Assembly (NCBI RefSeq): GCF_020859565.1
Contig: NZ_JAJHUO010000010.1
Coordinates: 1 to 64,000, forward strand
DNA length: 64,000 bases
Direction: 5' to 3'
From: Saccharothrix luteola
Lineage (GTDB): Bacteria; Actinomycetota; Actinomycetes; Mycobacteriales; Pseudonocardiaceae
Shown here piece by piece: positions 53,917 through 62,624 of the stretch (the first letter of the stretch is position 1; the number at the start of each line of letters is the position of its first letter). The notes under the pieces are model-generated. The model ran no database searches. It was not told the origin of the DNA and saw only the letters and a list, made by a program, of their open reading frames with translations. The translations under genes and the position numbers were made by a program.

Positions 53917-54627
53917 TCAGCCGGTGTAGAGGTAGACGGCGGGCAGCAGGTTGTTCGTCGCGTGGGCCACCACGCTGGAGGCCACCCGGCCGGTGATCAT
54001 GCGGGCCGCGCCGATGGCCAGCCCCTGCGCGAACAGGCTCAGCACGCGCCAGCTCTCCTCGTGCAGGAACGCGAAGACGACGGCGGTCAGCGCCAGGATC
54101 GCGATCCTGGGTATCCGGTAGTGGGCCAGCGCCTGCCACAGCGCTCCCCTGGTGAGCAGTTCCTCGGTCAGCGGCGCGCCGAGGAAGACGAACAGCGCCG
54201 CGGCGGCCAGCCAGACCGTCCGGCCGCCGGAGAGGGCTTCGATCTCGTCCAGCGAGCTGGACCGGTCCGGGTTGATGCGCAGCAGCAGCGCGCCGATGAG
54301 CCAGGCGGCCAGCAGCGCCGCGCCGCCTGCGGCCAGGCCGACCTTCAGGTCGCGGAGGGTGGGCACCAGGCCGAAGTCCTTGTTGGGCCCGTCGCCCCGG
54401 TACCAGGAGATGACGACGGGGCCGAGGCCGAGCAGGACGTTGGGCAGGAAGACCAGCAGCAGGAGCGGGCCGAGCACCGGCGGGTTGGTGACGTCCACCT
54501 CGGCGAAGCGGTCGGCCGTCGCGGCGGTGAAGGCGAGGATGGCGAGGTGGTAACCGCCGAGCCCGGTGAAGAACGCCAGGAAACCCCAGTGCGCGCGGCC
54601 GGTGTCCTGGTCCTGCTGTTCCTCCAC
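53917..54627 (-). CDS. CPBP-family intramembrane protease (second paralogue)
   Basis: A 236-residue protein with about seven helices. Motifs are Glu155-Glu156-Arg160 (TEELLTRG), His189 (FLHEES) and His222-Asn226 (HATNN), so it should be active. It is clearly related to the next gene (both carry a RGNGP/RGDGP loop before a DLxxG region), indicating a duplication. It is the first gene of an operon with the other CPBP and pxpA. ATG 54627 is the start. Confidence 0.85.
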   Translation of the reverse strand: MEEQQDQDTGRAHWGFLAFFTGLGGYHLAILAFTAATADRFAEVDVTNPPVLGPLLLLVFLPNVLLGLGPVVISWYRGDGPNKDFGLVPTLRDLKVGLAAGGAALLAAWLIGALLLRINPDRSSSLDEIEALSGGRTVWLAAAALFVFLGAPLTEELLTRGALWQALAHYRIPRIAILALTAVVFAFLHEESWRVLSLFAQGLAIGAARMITGRVASSVVAHATNNLLPAVYLYTG

Positions 54628-54656
54628 TCGTCCGAACGTAGTGGTCCGGTGGGGCG

Positions 54657-54704
54657 GAGTGCTGCCCGAGGCCGTTCAAGATCACCCTGACGGCGGCAGC
54701 ACTC
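54657..54704 (-). terminator. Long two-part hairpin after the amidohydrolase gene
   Basis: GAGTGCTGCC (54657-54666) pairs with GGCAGCACTC (54695-54704). Inside it GCCGT (54671-54675) pairs with ACGGC (54690-54694), giving a 15-bp stem with one 4-base bulge. It lies between the amidohydrolase stop and the CPBP start on the minus strand, so it may be a terminator or an operator of the CPBP operon. Confidence 0.6.
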
Positions 54705-54782
54705 ACCACGGGTGGCGGAAGAACTCCTCGCCACCCGCCCCCATCACGGATTTCCTACCGCAGCCGACCGGGCGCCGCGAGG

Positions 54783-55859
54783 TCAGGCGTGGATCCGGCC
54801 GCGCAGCATGACCAGCTTCGGGTGCCGCAGGGCGTCGAGGTCCTCACGCGGGTCGTCCTCGTAGACCACGACGTCGGCCGCGGCGCCCTCGGTCAGCGAC
54901 GGGAAGCCGAGCCACTCGCGGGCGGCCCAGGACGCCGCGCCGAGGGCCTGGGTGGTGCTCAGGCCGACCCCGTGCAGCGCCTTGATCTCGTCCACGATCC
55001 GGCCGTGCTCGATGCCGCCGCCCGCGTCCGTGCCCGCGAACACCGGCACGCCCGCCTCGACCGCCTTCGCGATGGTCTCGGTGTTGCGCTCGTACAGGTG
55101 CCGCATGTGGCCCTGGTAGACCGGGTACTTGTCGGCGCCCGCCGCGATGGCCGGGAAGTTCTCGATGTTGATCAACGTCGGCACCAGCGCGGTCCCGTTG
55201 CGGGCCATCTGCGCGATCGTGTCGTCGGTCAGGCCCGTGCCGTGCTCGATGCAGTCGATGCCCGCGTTGAGCAGGGCGGGCAGGGCGTCCTCGCCGAAGA
55301 CGTGCGCGGTGACCCTGGCCTTGTTCTCGTGCGCGACCTTGATCGCCTCGGTGAGCACGTCCTCGGTCCACAGGGGCGCGAGGTCGCCGGTGGAGCGGTC
55401 GATCCAGTCGCCGACCAGCTTCACCCAGCCGTCGCCGGCGGCGACCTGCTCGGCCACGGCGGACGGCAGGTCGGCCGGGTCCTCGATCTCGACGCCCAGG
55501 TACTTGATGTACCGCTTGGGCCTGGCCAGGTGCCTGCCCGCGCGGATGATCCGGGGCAGGTCGAGGCGCTCCTGCAGCGGTCGCGTGTCCAGCGGCGAGC
55601 CGCAGTCGCGGATGAGCAGGGTGCCCGTCCGCCGGTCGGCGAGGGCCTGGTCGACCGCCTCGGGCAGGTCGACCGCGCCCCTGGCGCCCAGGCCGACGTG
55701 GCAGTGCGCGTCGACCAGGCCGGGCACCAGGTACCCGCCGCTGCTGACGGTGGTCGCGCCGGGCACCGGCCGGGTGCGGATCCGCCCGTTGACCACCCAG
55801 ACGTCCCGCGGGTCGCCACCCTCGGGGAGGACGACGCCCCGCAGGTGCAGGCCGCTCAC
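54783..55859 (-). CDS. Amidohydrolase family protein
   Basis: A 358-residue metal-dependent hydrolase of the imidazolonepropionase/prolidase-like group. The metal ligands fit: His52 and His54 (DAHCHVG), Lys147 (GWVKLVGDW, likely carbamylated), His186 (TAHVFG), His206 (EHGTGL) and Asp278 (GTDAGG). The substrate is unknown. GTG 55859 overlaps the ffh stop as GTGA. The same pairing with ffh occurs in mycobacteria. Confidence 0.85.
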   Translation of the reverse strand: MSGLHLRGVVLPEGGDPRDVWVVNGRIRTRPVPGATTVSSGGYLVPGLVDAHCHVGLGARGAVDLPEAVDQALADRRTGTLLIRDCGSPLDTRPLQERLDLPRIIRAGRHLARPKRYIKYLGVEIEDPADLPSAVAEQVAAGDGWVKLVGDWIDRSTGDLAPLWTEDVLTEAIKVAHENKARVTAHVFGEDALPALLNAGIDCIEHGTGLTDDTIAQMARNGTALVPTLINIENFPAIAAGADKYPVYQGHMRHLYERNTETIAKAVEAGVPVFAGTDAGGGIEHGRIVDEIKALHGVGLSTTQALGAASWAAREWLGFPSLTEGAAADVVVYEDDPREDLDALRHPKLVMLRGRIHA

Positions 55860-57391
55860 TTGTCGAACTTCAGCTTCGACGGGTCGAAGCCGGGCGGGAG
55901 CTGGTCGAAGCCGCCGAGGCCGGGTGGCAGCGCGGGACCGCCGCCCTGCGGAGGCATGCCGGGCATCATCCCGGGCATGCCGGGGAACCCGCCGCGCACC
56001 TTCGGCGGGGTGGGGCCGCGGCCCTTGCCCTTCTTCCCCTTCTTGCCCTTGCCCTTGCGGTTGTTCTTGCCGCCACCGCCGGGCAGGCCGAAGCGGCCGG
56101 CCATCTGGCTCATCATCTTGCGCGCTTCGAAGAAGCGGTTGACCAGGTCGTTCACGTCGCTGACCCGGACGCCGGAGCCGTTGGCGATGCGCAGCCGGCG
56201 GGACGCGTTGATGATCTTCGGGTCGTCGCGCTCGGCCGGGGTCATGCCGCGGATGATCGCCTGCACCCGGTCCAGGTGCCGCTCGTCCAGGTTGGCCAGC
56301 TGGTCCTTCATCTGGCCCGCGCCGGGCAGCATGCCGAGCAGGTTCGCGATCGGGCCCATCTTGCGCAGGGCCAGCATCTGCTCCAGGAAGTCCTCGAGCG
56401 TGAGCTGGCCGGAGCCCATCTTGACCGCGGCGGCCTCGGCCTGGTCGGCGTCGAACGCCTGCTCGGCCTGCTCGATGAGGGTGAGCATGTCGCCCATGCC
56501 CAGGATCCGGCTCGCCATCCGGTCCGGGTGGAAGACGTCGAAGTCCTCCAGCTTCTCGCCGTTCGAGGCGAACAGGATGGGCTGGCCGGTGACCTCGCGG
56601 ACGCTGAGCGCGGCGCCACCGCGGGCGTCGCCGTCGAGCTTGGTGAGCACCACGCCGGTGAAGCCGACGCCGTCCTGGAACGCCGTGGCGGTGTTCACCG
56701 CGTCCTGGCCGATCATCGCGTCGACCACGAACAGCACCTCGTCGGGCTGCACGGCGGCGCGGATGTCGACGGCCTGGCGCATCATCTCCTCGTCGACGCC
56801 GAGGCGGCCCGCGGTGTCGACCAGCACGATGTCGTGCTGCGCCCGCTTGGCCTCCTCGATGCCCTTGCGGGCCACGTCGACCGGGTCGCCCACGCCGTTG
56901 CCGGGCTCGGGCGCGAACACGGGCACGCCCGCGCGCTCGCCGACCACCTGCAGCTGGGTCACCGCGTTGGGGCGCTGGAGGTCGCACGCCACCAGCATCG
57001 GGGTGTGGCCCTGGCCCTTGAGCCACTTGGCGAGCTTGCCCGCCAGGGTGGTCTTACCGGCACCTTGCAGACCCGCGAGCATGATCACGCTCGGCGGGTT
57101 CTTGGCCAGGTTGAGCCTGCGGGTCTCCCCGCCGAGGATGCCGACCAGCTCCTCGTTGACGATCTTGACGACCTGCTGGGCCGGGTTCAGGGCCTGGCTG
57201 ACCTCGGCGCCCTTGGCGCGCTCCTTGACCTTCGCGATGAACGTGCGCACCACGGGCAGCGCGACGTCGGCCTCCAGCAGCGCGACCCGGATCTCGCGCG
57301 CGGTGGCGTCGATGTCGGCCTCGGACAGCCGCCCCTTGCCCCGCAGGTTCTGCAGGACCGAGGTGAGCCGGTCGGAAAGGGTGTTGAACAC
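55856..57391 (-). CDS. ffh: Signal recognition particle protein Ffh
   Basis: A 511-residue GTPase that carries ribosomes making membrane proteins to FtsY. The N domain covers 1-95 and the G domain has GLQGAGKTT at 107-115, DTAGR and TKLDGDARGG. The M domain from about 300 binds 4.5S RNA (RIANGSGVRVSDVNDLVNRF). A Lys/Gly stretch and a Met/Gly/Pro-rich end (MPGMMPGMPP) form a long tail. ATG 57391 is the start. Confidence 0.96.
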   Translation of the reverse strand: MFNTLSDRLTSVLQNLRGKGRLSEADIDATAREIRVALLEADVALPVVRTFIAKVKERAKGAEVSQALNPAQQVVKIVNEELVGILGGETRRLNLAKNPPSVIMLAGLQGAGKTTLAGKLAKWLKGQGHTPMLVACDLQRPNAVTQLQVVGERAGVPVFAPEPGNGVGDPVDVARKGIEEAKRAQHDIVLVDTAGRLGVDEEMMRQAVDIRAAVQPDEVLFVVDAMIGQDAVNTATAFQDGVGFTGVVLTKLDGDARGGAALSVREVTGQPILFASNGEKLEDFDVFHPDRMASRILGMGDMLTLIEQAEQAFDADQAEAAAVKMGSGQLTLEDFLEQMLALRKMGPIANLLGMLPGAGQMKDQLANLDERHLDRVQAIIRGMTPAERDDPKIINASRRLRIANGSGVRVSDVNDLVNRFFEARKMMSQMAGRFGLPGGGGKNNRKGKGKKGKKGKGRGPTPPKVRGGFPGMPGMMPGMPPQGGGPALPPGLGGFDQLPPGFDPSKLKFDK

Positions 57392-57446
57392 GATGCCGCC
57401 AGACCTCGCACGTCGTCGGTGGGTTCCTCGTACTCAGGGTAGCCGT

Positions 57447-57989
57447 TCACGCCGGCGTCACCGACAGGCGCAGGTGGTCACGACGGGTCAGCAGGGTCAG
57501 GCCCTGCCAGCCGCGCGGCGGCACGCCCTCGGCGAACCGGGCGCGGAGCCTGGCCGCGCGGCGCACGTGCCGCGTGAACGACCGCGACCGGATCAGCCTG
57601 CCCCGCGCCACCTGGCCGGACAGGGCCTGCTCGGGGCTCGCGTCCAGCCACAGGAAGTGCCGTGGCCGGTTGGTCAGCGCGCCGACGGCGACGAGGCCGG
57701 CGCGGGTGGTCGGGCGGGTGGACGGCTCGTGCACGAGCAGCAGGCCGTTCGTGGTGATCGCGAACCACACGATCCGGGCCCGGTGCACGAAGTGCACCAA
57801 CGGGCGGTAGAGCCGGTACGGCAGGGCCTTGGGGAAGAAGGCGCGGAGGCTGGTCCGCACCTGGTCGGAATCCAGCACGACGGTGGGCGCGCCGCCCGTG
57901 TCGGCGGCGGCGAGCAGCGTCGACTTGCCCGCTCCCGGCAGTCCGGCCAGCACGACCAGCGAGCGCGGCCTCACGGCGACAGCGGTCAT
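57447..57989 (-). CDS. P-loop ATPase (small AAA/kinase-like)
   Basis: About 180 residues. The P-loop AGLPGAGKS is at 15-23. Motifs such as VVLDSDQVR and HFLWLDASPEQAL resemble zeta-toxin-like or nucleoside-type kinases of the AAA_33 group. The substrate is unknown. ATG 57989 is preferred: TAGTAT lies about 8 bases upstream at -10 distance, consistent with a leaderless mRNA; ATG 57998 is the alternative. Confidence 0.72.
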   Translation of the reverse strand: MTAVAVRPRSLVVLAGLPGAGKSTLLAAADTGGAPTVVLDSDQVRTSLRAFFPKALPYRLYRPLVHFVHRARIVWFAITTNGLLLVHEPSTRPTTRAGLVAVGALTNRPRHFLWLDASPEQALSGQVARGRLIRSRSFTRHVRRAARLRARFAEGVPPRGWQGLTLLTRRDHLRLSVTPA

Positions 57990-58126
57990 CGCATCCATAC
58001 TAAAGAGACGTTTCGGACGACCACGAGTTCCGGGCGTGATCGAGAGCGGCCCAACCCCTCGACAGGCCGCTCCCGACCACGCGGTGGCGCTGACCCCGCC
58101 GGCGCCCCCCGGCCGCGCGGTCCCCT

Positions 58127-58209
58127 GTGCCACGGGGAGAAGCCTCCCCCGGCACGGGGGTCCACCGGCAGCGTGAGCACCCTCGGTCGGTTGTGCGTAG
58201 ACCTACGCA
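58127..58209 (-). terminator. Hairpins downstream of glnD
   Basis: TGCGTA/TACGCA (58194-58199 and 58204-58209) lies at the end of glnD. A second structure has GTGCC (58127-58131) pairing with GGCAC (58151-58155) around GGGAG/CTCCC (58135-58139 and 58144-58148). Either could end the amt-glnB-glnD transcript. Confidence 0.5.
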
Positions 58210-58212
58210 ACC

Positions 58213-60567
58213 TCAGCGCGCGGCGAGCAGCACGGCCCGCTCGACCCGCCGCCGCTGGTCGGCGTTGCCGCCTTCGGGCGAGGTGATGGCGAACGAGTCC
58301 ACCACCGTGGAGCCCAATGTGGACACCCGCGCCCAGACGATGTCCACTCCGGACTGCTCCAACGCGTCCGCGACGTGGTGCAGCAGCCCGATCCGGTCCG
58401 CCGCGCGCAGTTCCAGCACCACCGCGCCGGTCGACTCGTCGTCGAACCAGAGCACCTTCGGCGGCGGCGGGTCCTGCGGCGGGCCGCCGTAGTCGCGTTC
58501 CTTCGCGGCGAGCTTGTCGGCCAGCGCGAGGGAGCCGTCCAGCGCCCTGGTGAGCTGCTCGCGCAGCAGGGTCACGTCCGGCAGGGAGCCGAACCTGGGC
58601 GACACCGTGAACACGTCCACGGCCGCGCCCTCGTGGGAGCGCAGGGTGGCGGCGTGCACTTCCAGGGAGTTCAGCGCGAGCACGCCGGCCGCCCGGGACA
58701 GCAGCCCCGGCCGGTCGGGCGCGACCACCGTCACGGTGGCCGCGTGGTCGCCCGGGTCGATGAGCACGTCCGGTTTGCCGCTGGCCAGCACGGCCCGCGC
58801 GAGGTCCTGCTGGCGCTGGTCCAACGGCTCCGGCTCGGGCAGCGGGTCGCCCGCCATCGCCGTGCGGCAGCGCGCGACCAGGTCGCTGATCAGCGAGGCC
58901 TTCCAGTCCGACCACACGCCCGGCCCGGTGGCCACGGCGTCGGCCTCGGCCAGCGCGTAGAGCAGCTCCAGCAGCACGGGGTCGCCGCCGAGCGTGTCCA
59001 CCACGCGGCGCACGGTGGCCTCGTCCTCCACGTCACGGCGGGTGGCCGTGTGCGGCAGCAGGAGGTGGTGGCGCACCAGCGCGGTGAGCGTGGCCACGTC
59101 CTGCGGCCACAGGCCGAGCCGTTCGGCGATCTGGGTGGTGATCGCCGCGCCGACCTCGGAGTGGTCGGCCTGCCTGCCCTTGCCGATGTCGTGCACCAAC
59201 GTGCCGAGCAGCAGCAGGTCCGGCCGGGAGACCCTGGTCACCAGGCGTGCGGCGTGCGCGGTGGCCTGCACCAGGTGCCGGTCGACGGTCCACGTGTGCG
59301 CGGCGTCGCGCGGCGGCAGGTCGCGCACCGCGCCCCACTCGGGGAAGAGCCTGCCCCACAGGCCGGTGCGGTCCAGCGCCTCGACCACGTCGATCAGGCC
59401 CACGCCGGTGCCGAGCAGGGCCAGCAGTTCCTCGCGGGCCTCCCTCGGCCACGGTTGGCGCAGCTCCGGTGCCGAGTCGGCGAGCTTGGCCAACGTGCCC
59501 GGGGCGATCGGGTGCTTGCTGCGCGCGGCGGCCGTGGCGACGCGGAGCAGCAGGGCCGGGTCGCGGCTGGGCACGGCGTCACGCGCCAACGCCACCTCGG
59601 AGCCGTGCAGCACCACGCCCTCGTCCAGCGGGCGCCTGGCCGGGGCACGCCTGAGCGGGGAACGGGCGAACACGCCCAGCCCGCGCTTGGGCACCGCGGC
59701 GCGCGCTGTGCGCATGGCCACGTCCACGGCGTACACGATCGTGCGGGCGGCGGACGACATCGACCGGGCCAGCGTGAAGCGGTCCTGCAGGCCCAACGCG
59801 GTGGCGACCTCGTCACCGTCCTGCGCGCGGAGCACGTCGCGCGGCTTGCCCGCCACCCGGCGCAGCTCGGTGCGCACGTCCAGCAGCAGCTTGCGGGCCT
59901 CGTTGACCTCGGCGGACGGCCGGTCGGTCAGCTGCGCCGCGCTCAACGCGTCCAGCAGCGTCACGTCGCGCAGCCCACCGCGGCCGTGCTTGAGGTCCGG
60001 CTCGACGCGGTGCGCGATCTCGCCGCTGCGGGCCCACCGCCGCGACGCCGACTCGGCCATCTCGTCCAGCCTCGTGCGCACCCCGGTGCGCCACGCCTGC
60101 CGGGCGCTGTCGGTCAGCCGCTTGCTGATCTCCTGGTCGCCCGCGATGTGGCGGATGTCCAGCAGCCCCAACGCGGTGCGCAGGTCACCGGCGGCGACGC
60201 GCAGCGCCTCGCCGACCGTGCGCACCGAGTGGTCGAGGCCGATGCCGGAGTTCCACAGCGGGTACCAGAGCTTCTCGGCGATCCCGTCCACGCCCTTGTG
60301 CCCGTTGTGCACCAAGAGCAGGTCGAGATCGGAATAGGGCACCAGCTCCCGCCTGCCCAGACCCCCCACGGCGACCAGTGCGACCCCACTGCCCGGTCCG
60401 CCGACGCCCGACAGCGAGGCGTGCGCGGTGAGCCAGAACTCGTGCAGGTCCACCAGCGCCTCGCGCAGCGACTCCCCCGTCAAACGGCGCCGACCTGGCG
60501 CGAGCAGCCGATCGCGTGCTCGCACCAGGTCGTCAGCCGTGACGACGGCCGCCTCGGCGTTATCCAT
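58213..60567 (-). CDS. glnD: PII uridylyl/adenylyltransferase GlnD
   Basis: A 784-residue bifunctional nitrogen sensor that modifies the PII protein GlnB. The nucleotidyltransferase site is GGLGRRE (68-74) with SDLD (79-82). The HD hydrolase domain has LVHDIGKGRQADHSEVG, and two ACT domains (about 600-670 and 710-775) sense glutamine. In actinomycetes GlnD adenylylates rather than uridylylates PII. ATG 60567 follows GGGAG 8 bases upstream; ATG 60582 is adjacent to its only purine run. It is the last gene of the operon. Confidence 0.94.
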   Translation of the reverse strand: MDNAEAAVVTADDLVRARDRLLAPGRRRLTGESLREALVDLHEFWLTAHASLSGVGGPGSGVALVAVGGLGRRELVPYSDLDLLLVHNGHKGVDGIAEKLWYPLWNSGIGLDHSVRTVGEALRVAAGDLRTALGLLDIRHIAGDQEISKRLTDSARQAWRTGVRTRLDEMAESASRRWARSGEIAHRVEPDLKHGRGGLRDVTLLDALSAAQLTDRPSAEVNEARKLLLDVRTELRRVAGKPRDVLRAQDGDEVATALGLQDRFTLARSMSSAARTIVYAVDVAMRTARAAVPKRGLGVFARSPLRRAPARRPLDEGVVLHGSEVALARDAVPSRDPALLLRVATAAARSKHPIAPGTLAKLADSAPELRQPWPREAREELLALLGTGVGLIDVVEALDRTGLWGRLFPEWGAVRDLPPRDAAHTWTVDRHLVQATAHAARLVTRVSRPDLLLLGTLVHDIGKGRQADHSEVGAAITTQIAERLGLWPQDVATLTALVRHHLLLPHTATRRDVEDEATVRRVVDTLGGDPVLLELLYALAEADAVATGPGVWSDWKASLISDLVARCRTAMAGDPLPEPEPLDQRQQDLARAVLASGKPDVLIDPGDHAATVTVVAPDRPGLLSRAAGVLALNSLEVHAATLRSHEGAAVDVFTVSPRFGSLPDVTLLREQLTRALDGSLALADKLAAKERDYGGPPQDPPPPKVLWFDDESTGAVVLELRAADRIGLLHHVADALEQSGVDIVWARVSTLGSTVVDSFAITSPEGGNADQRRRVERAVLLAAR

Positions 60568-60597
60568 ACGGCCGTCTCCCATTCCTACTTCGGATCC

Positions 60598-62276
<1,679 letters not shown>

Positions 62277-62344
62277 GTCGACCTCCACTGCACGTCGGTT
62301 GCAGGGAGCATCGGTATGTCCTGTTTCACGCGGTTGCGCCTCAG

Positions 62345-62392
62345 GTTTCGTACAGGTGAACTGTCCCGCCCCTGGTGTTACAGGCACGTTTC
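62345..62392 (-). promoter_or_regulatory. Putative GlnR binding sites upstream of amt
   Basis: On the minus strand, GAAAC-n6-GTAAC (62392-62377) is followed after 16 bases by TTCAC-n6-GAAAC (62360-62345). These match the GlnR half-sites gTnAC and GaAAC with the 6-base spacing described for actinomycetes. They lie 69-116 bases upstream of the amt start, which fits activation under nitrogen limitation. Confidence 0.6.
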
Positions 62393-62577
62393 GCGGGGTT
62401 GAAGCAAGCAGTTCCGCCCGCAACCAGTCCGGGTCGCCGCGAGATTTCCGGTGACGGACCGTGCGAGCGCGACTCGGCTTTGCGGTGGTTCGTGTGATCC
62501 CGCGCAATGGCCTGACGACGCTGGGTCACCAACGGTCGGCCGCCGTGCCCCGTGGTCGCGGCCGAGCCTGCCAGACC

Positions 62578-62619
62578 GGCCGGGGCCGCCCCAGCCGGGT
62601 GGTGGGGGCGGCGCCGGCC
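62578..62619 (-). terminator. Terminator hairpin after the TAP-like hydrolase
   Basis: GGCCGGGGCCGCCCC (62578-62592) pairs with GGGGCGGCGCCGGCC (62605-62619) with one mismatch over 15 bp. It begins 6 bases beyond the stop of the minus-strand hydrolase gene. Confidence 0.75.
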
Positions 62620-62624
62620 GACTG

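Larger units (their letters stand above)
62277..62624. other. 348-bp promoter region of amt and terminator of the hydrolase
   Basis: There is no gene here. It holds GlnR-like sites (62345-62392) near amt and a terminator hairpin (62578-62619) near the hydrolase stop. The middle part has no feature I can name. Confidence 0.6.

Noticed and set aside
54789..58286. A plus-strand open frame of about 1,165 codons opposite the amidohydrolase, ffh and P-loop genes
   Set aside because: It is antisense to recognised genes with intact motifs, and its composition is that of a shadow frame.
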